Shown here: positions 63,376 to 64,000 of the stretch, piece by piece
Layout: every line of letters starts with the position of its first letter
Position numbering within the stretch: position 1 is the first letter of the stretch
Source of the DNA: Flavobacteriales bacterium UBA952
GTDB taxonomy: Bacteria > Bacteroidota > Bacteroidia > Flavobacteriales_D > Crocinitomicaceae
DNA length: 64,000 nucleotides
Direction: 5' to 3'
NCBI GenBank assembly: GCA_905182495.1
Contig: CAJJBU010000016.1
Coordinates: 1-64,000 of the forward strand
Translations under genes and position numbers: made by a program
Notes under the pieces: generated by a model
Database searches by the model: none
Seen by the model: only the letters and a program-made list of their open reading frames with translations
What the model was told of the DNA's origin: nothing

Positions 63376-64000
63376 AATATTTTACCCGGATTCAGTATTC
63401 CTTTGGGATCAAAAACCTTTTTAATGTCTCTCATAATTTGTAATGTCACTTTAGGGAAAGCAATATCCATATATTGTTTTTGAACGAGCCCAATTCCATG
63501 TTCGCCAGATATTGTGCCTCCAAGAGCAACTACTTTCTTGAATAATTCTCTGATAGCCAACGGAAGCTCCTCATTCCATTTCTGGTCATTAAATCTCCTT
63601 TAAGAATATTAACGTGTAGGTTTCCGTCTCCAGCATGTCCATAACAAACCGAATTGAATCCATATTTAGTGCCAATCGTCTTTATAGTTGTCAATAATTC
63701 AGGCAAATAAAAACGAGGAACGACGGTGTCTTCTTCTTTGTACGTAGAATACGCCTTTACGGCTTCACCTACTTTTCTGCGAAGGTTCCATAAGGTGTTT
63801 TTCTGGGCCTCAGAATCGGCAAAAAGAATTTCATCCGTTTGAAAACCTTCAAGAACGTTTAGTATTTTCTCGCATTCAGACATGAGTTGTTCCGAATCAA
63901 AGCCATCTACCTCAATTAATAGATGTGCTGCGTGGTTCTCTTGGATTTCTATTGAATAATCTTTTGTAAATTTCTGAGCCAGTAAAAGGGCATCTCTTTC
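63372..64000 (-). CDS. FAD-linked oxidase (GlcD-like), partial and frameshifted
   Basis: 3' part of a FAD/FMN-containing dehydrogenase; the upstream half lies beyond the window. The visible C-terminal domain has CYGHAGDGNLHVNI and TISGEHGIGLVQKQY with DPKGILNPGKIF, the metal and C-terminal motifs of glycolate oxidase GlcD / D-lactate dehydrogenase enzymes. The frame breaks near 63585-63591, where GDLM is followed one base out of phase by DQKWNEELPLAIRELF. The substrate cannot be told. Confidence 0.82.

Noticed and set aside
1..64000. CRISPR array, prophage, restriction or abortive-infection system
   Set aside because: No regularly spaced repeats, no cas, structural phage, methyltransferase-nuclease pair or toxin-antitoxin pair could be found by reading; hypothetical genes occur singly in housekeeping operons.

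Overview
The window is two unlike stretches joined near position 2.9 kb. From about 2,950 to the end it is a gene-dense, AT-rich chromosome segment of a member of the Bacteroidota, most likely a marine Flavobacteriales-type bacterium. Signs of this are a type IX secretion sorting domain (42,896-44,464), a CarboxypepD-regulatory outer-membrane barrel protein, the long NusB, DUF1573 and DUF2795 proteins, menaquinone genes, and a tRNA-Ser promoter of the Bacteroidota form TTTG-N19-TACTTTTG. The genes are housekeeping in character. No phage, CRISPR array, toxin-antitoxin pair or recognisable defence system was seen.

Positions 1-2,900 are a pile of mobile-element debris with a more proteobacterial look: an IS3-family element (42-1239) with a nonsense codon in orfB, the C-terminal scrap of a Tn3-family transposase with a probable transposon end, the first two dozen codons of an IS200-type TnpA, a possible Ffh scrap, and a 5'-truncated Fib_succ-major-domain gene followed by two strong hairpins. 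Whether this is a real insertion or a chimeric contig end cannot be settled from the sequence.

Layout of the chromosome part: GDPD, chalcone-isomerase-like protein, a membrane protein and lipoprotein pair, trxB, a propeller protein, an LpxL-like acyltransferase and rarA (3-9.7 kb); GT2 and ettA (9.8-12.2); S1/P1-like nuclease and comB (12.2-14); outer-membrane barrel, glmM, ribH and a TPR protein (14-17.4); lipoprotein and FkbM methyltransferase (17.5-18.9); S9 peptidase and GNAT (19-21.7); uvrD/pcrA, arsC-like, pheT and murB (21.7-28.5); S41 protease, fabF and an outer-membrane barrel (28.6-34); hypothetical, terC, menD, menF and menI (34-38.3); tRNA-Ser; phosphoesterase and ABC exporter (38.7-41); ArsC-like protein, small lipoprotein, sulfotransferase and T9SS cargo (41-44.5); leucine-type dehydrogenase, nusB, DUF1573, yajC and a Ca/Na antiporter (44.6-48.4); edd, pgl and zwf (48.4-52.4); acpH, DUF2795, PduO-type adenosyltransferase and a methionine gamma-lyase-like enzyme (52.5-55.2); DUF4139 protein (55.4-57.1); ABC-2 exporter and a LolA-like protein (57.1-59.6); fabG, hemB, hutH and a membrane protein (59.7-63.4); and the 3' part of a GlcD-like FAD oxidase at the edge.

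The clearest functional groups are the menaquinone run menI-menF-menD, the zwf-pgl-edd run for glucose-6-phosphate to KDPG, and the nusB-DUF1573-yajC run. The most striking technical feature is that eight genes, including the essential pheT (three breaks) and uvrD/pcrA, are broken only by single-base insertions or deletions with the reading resuming at once in the next frame. This is best read as uncorrected consensus error rather than gene decay.
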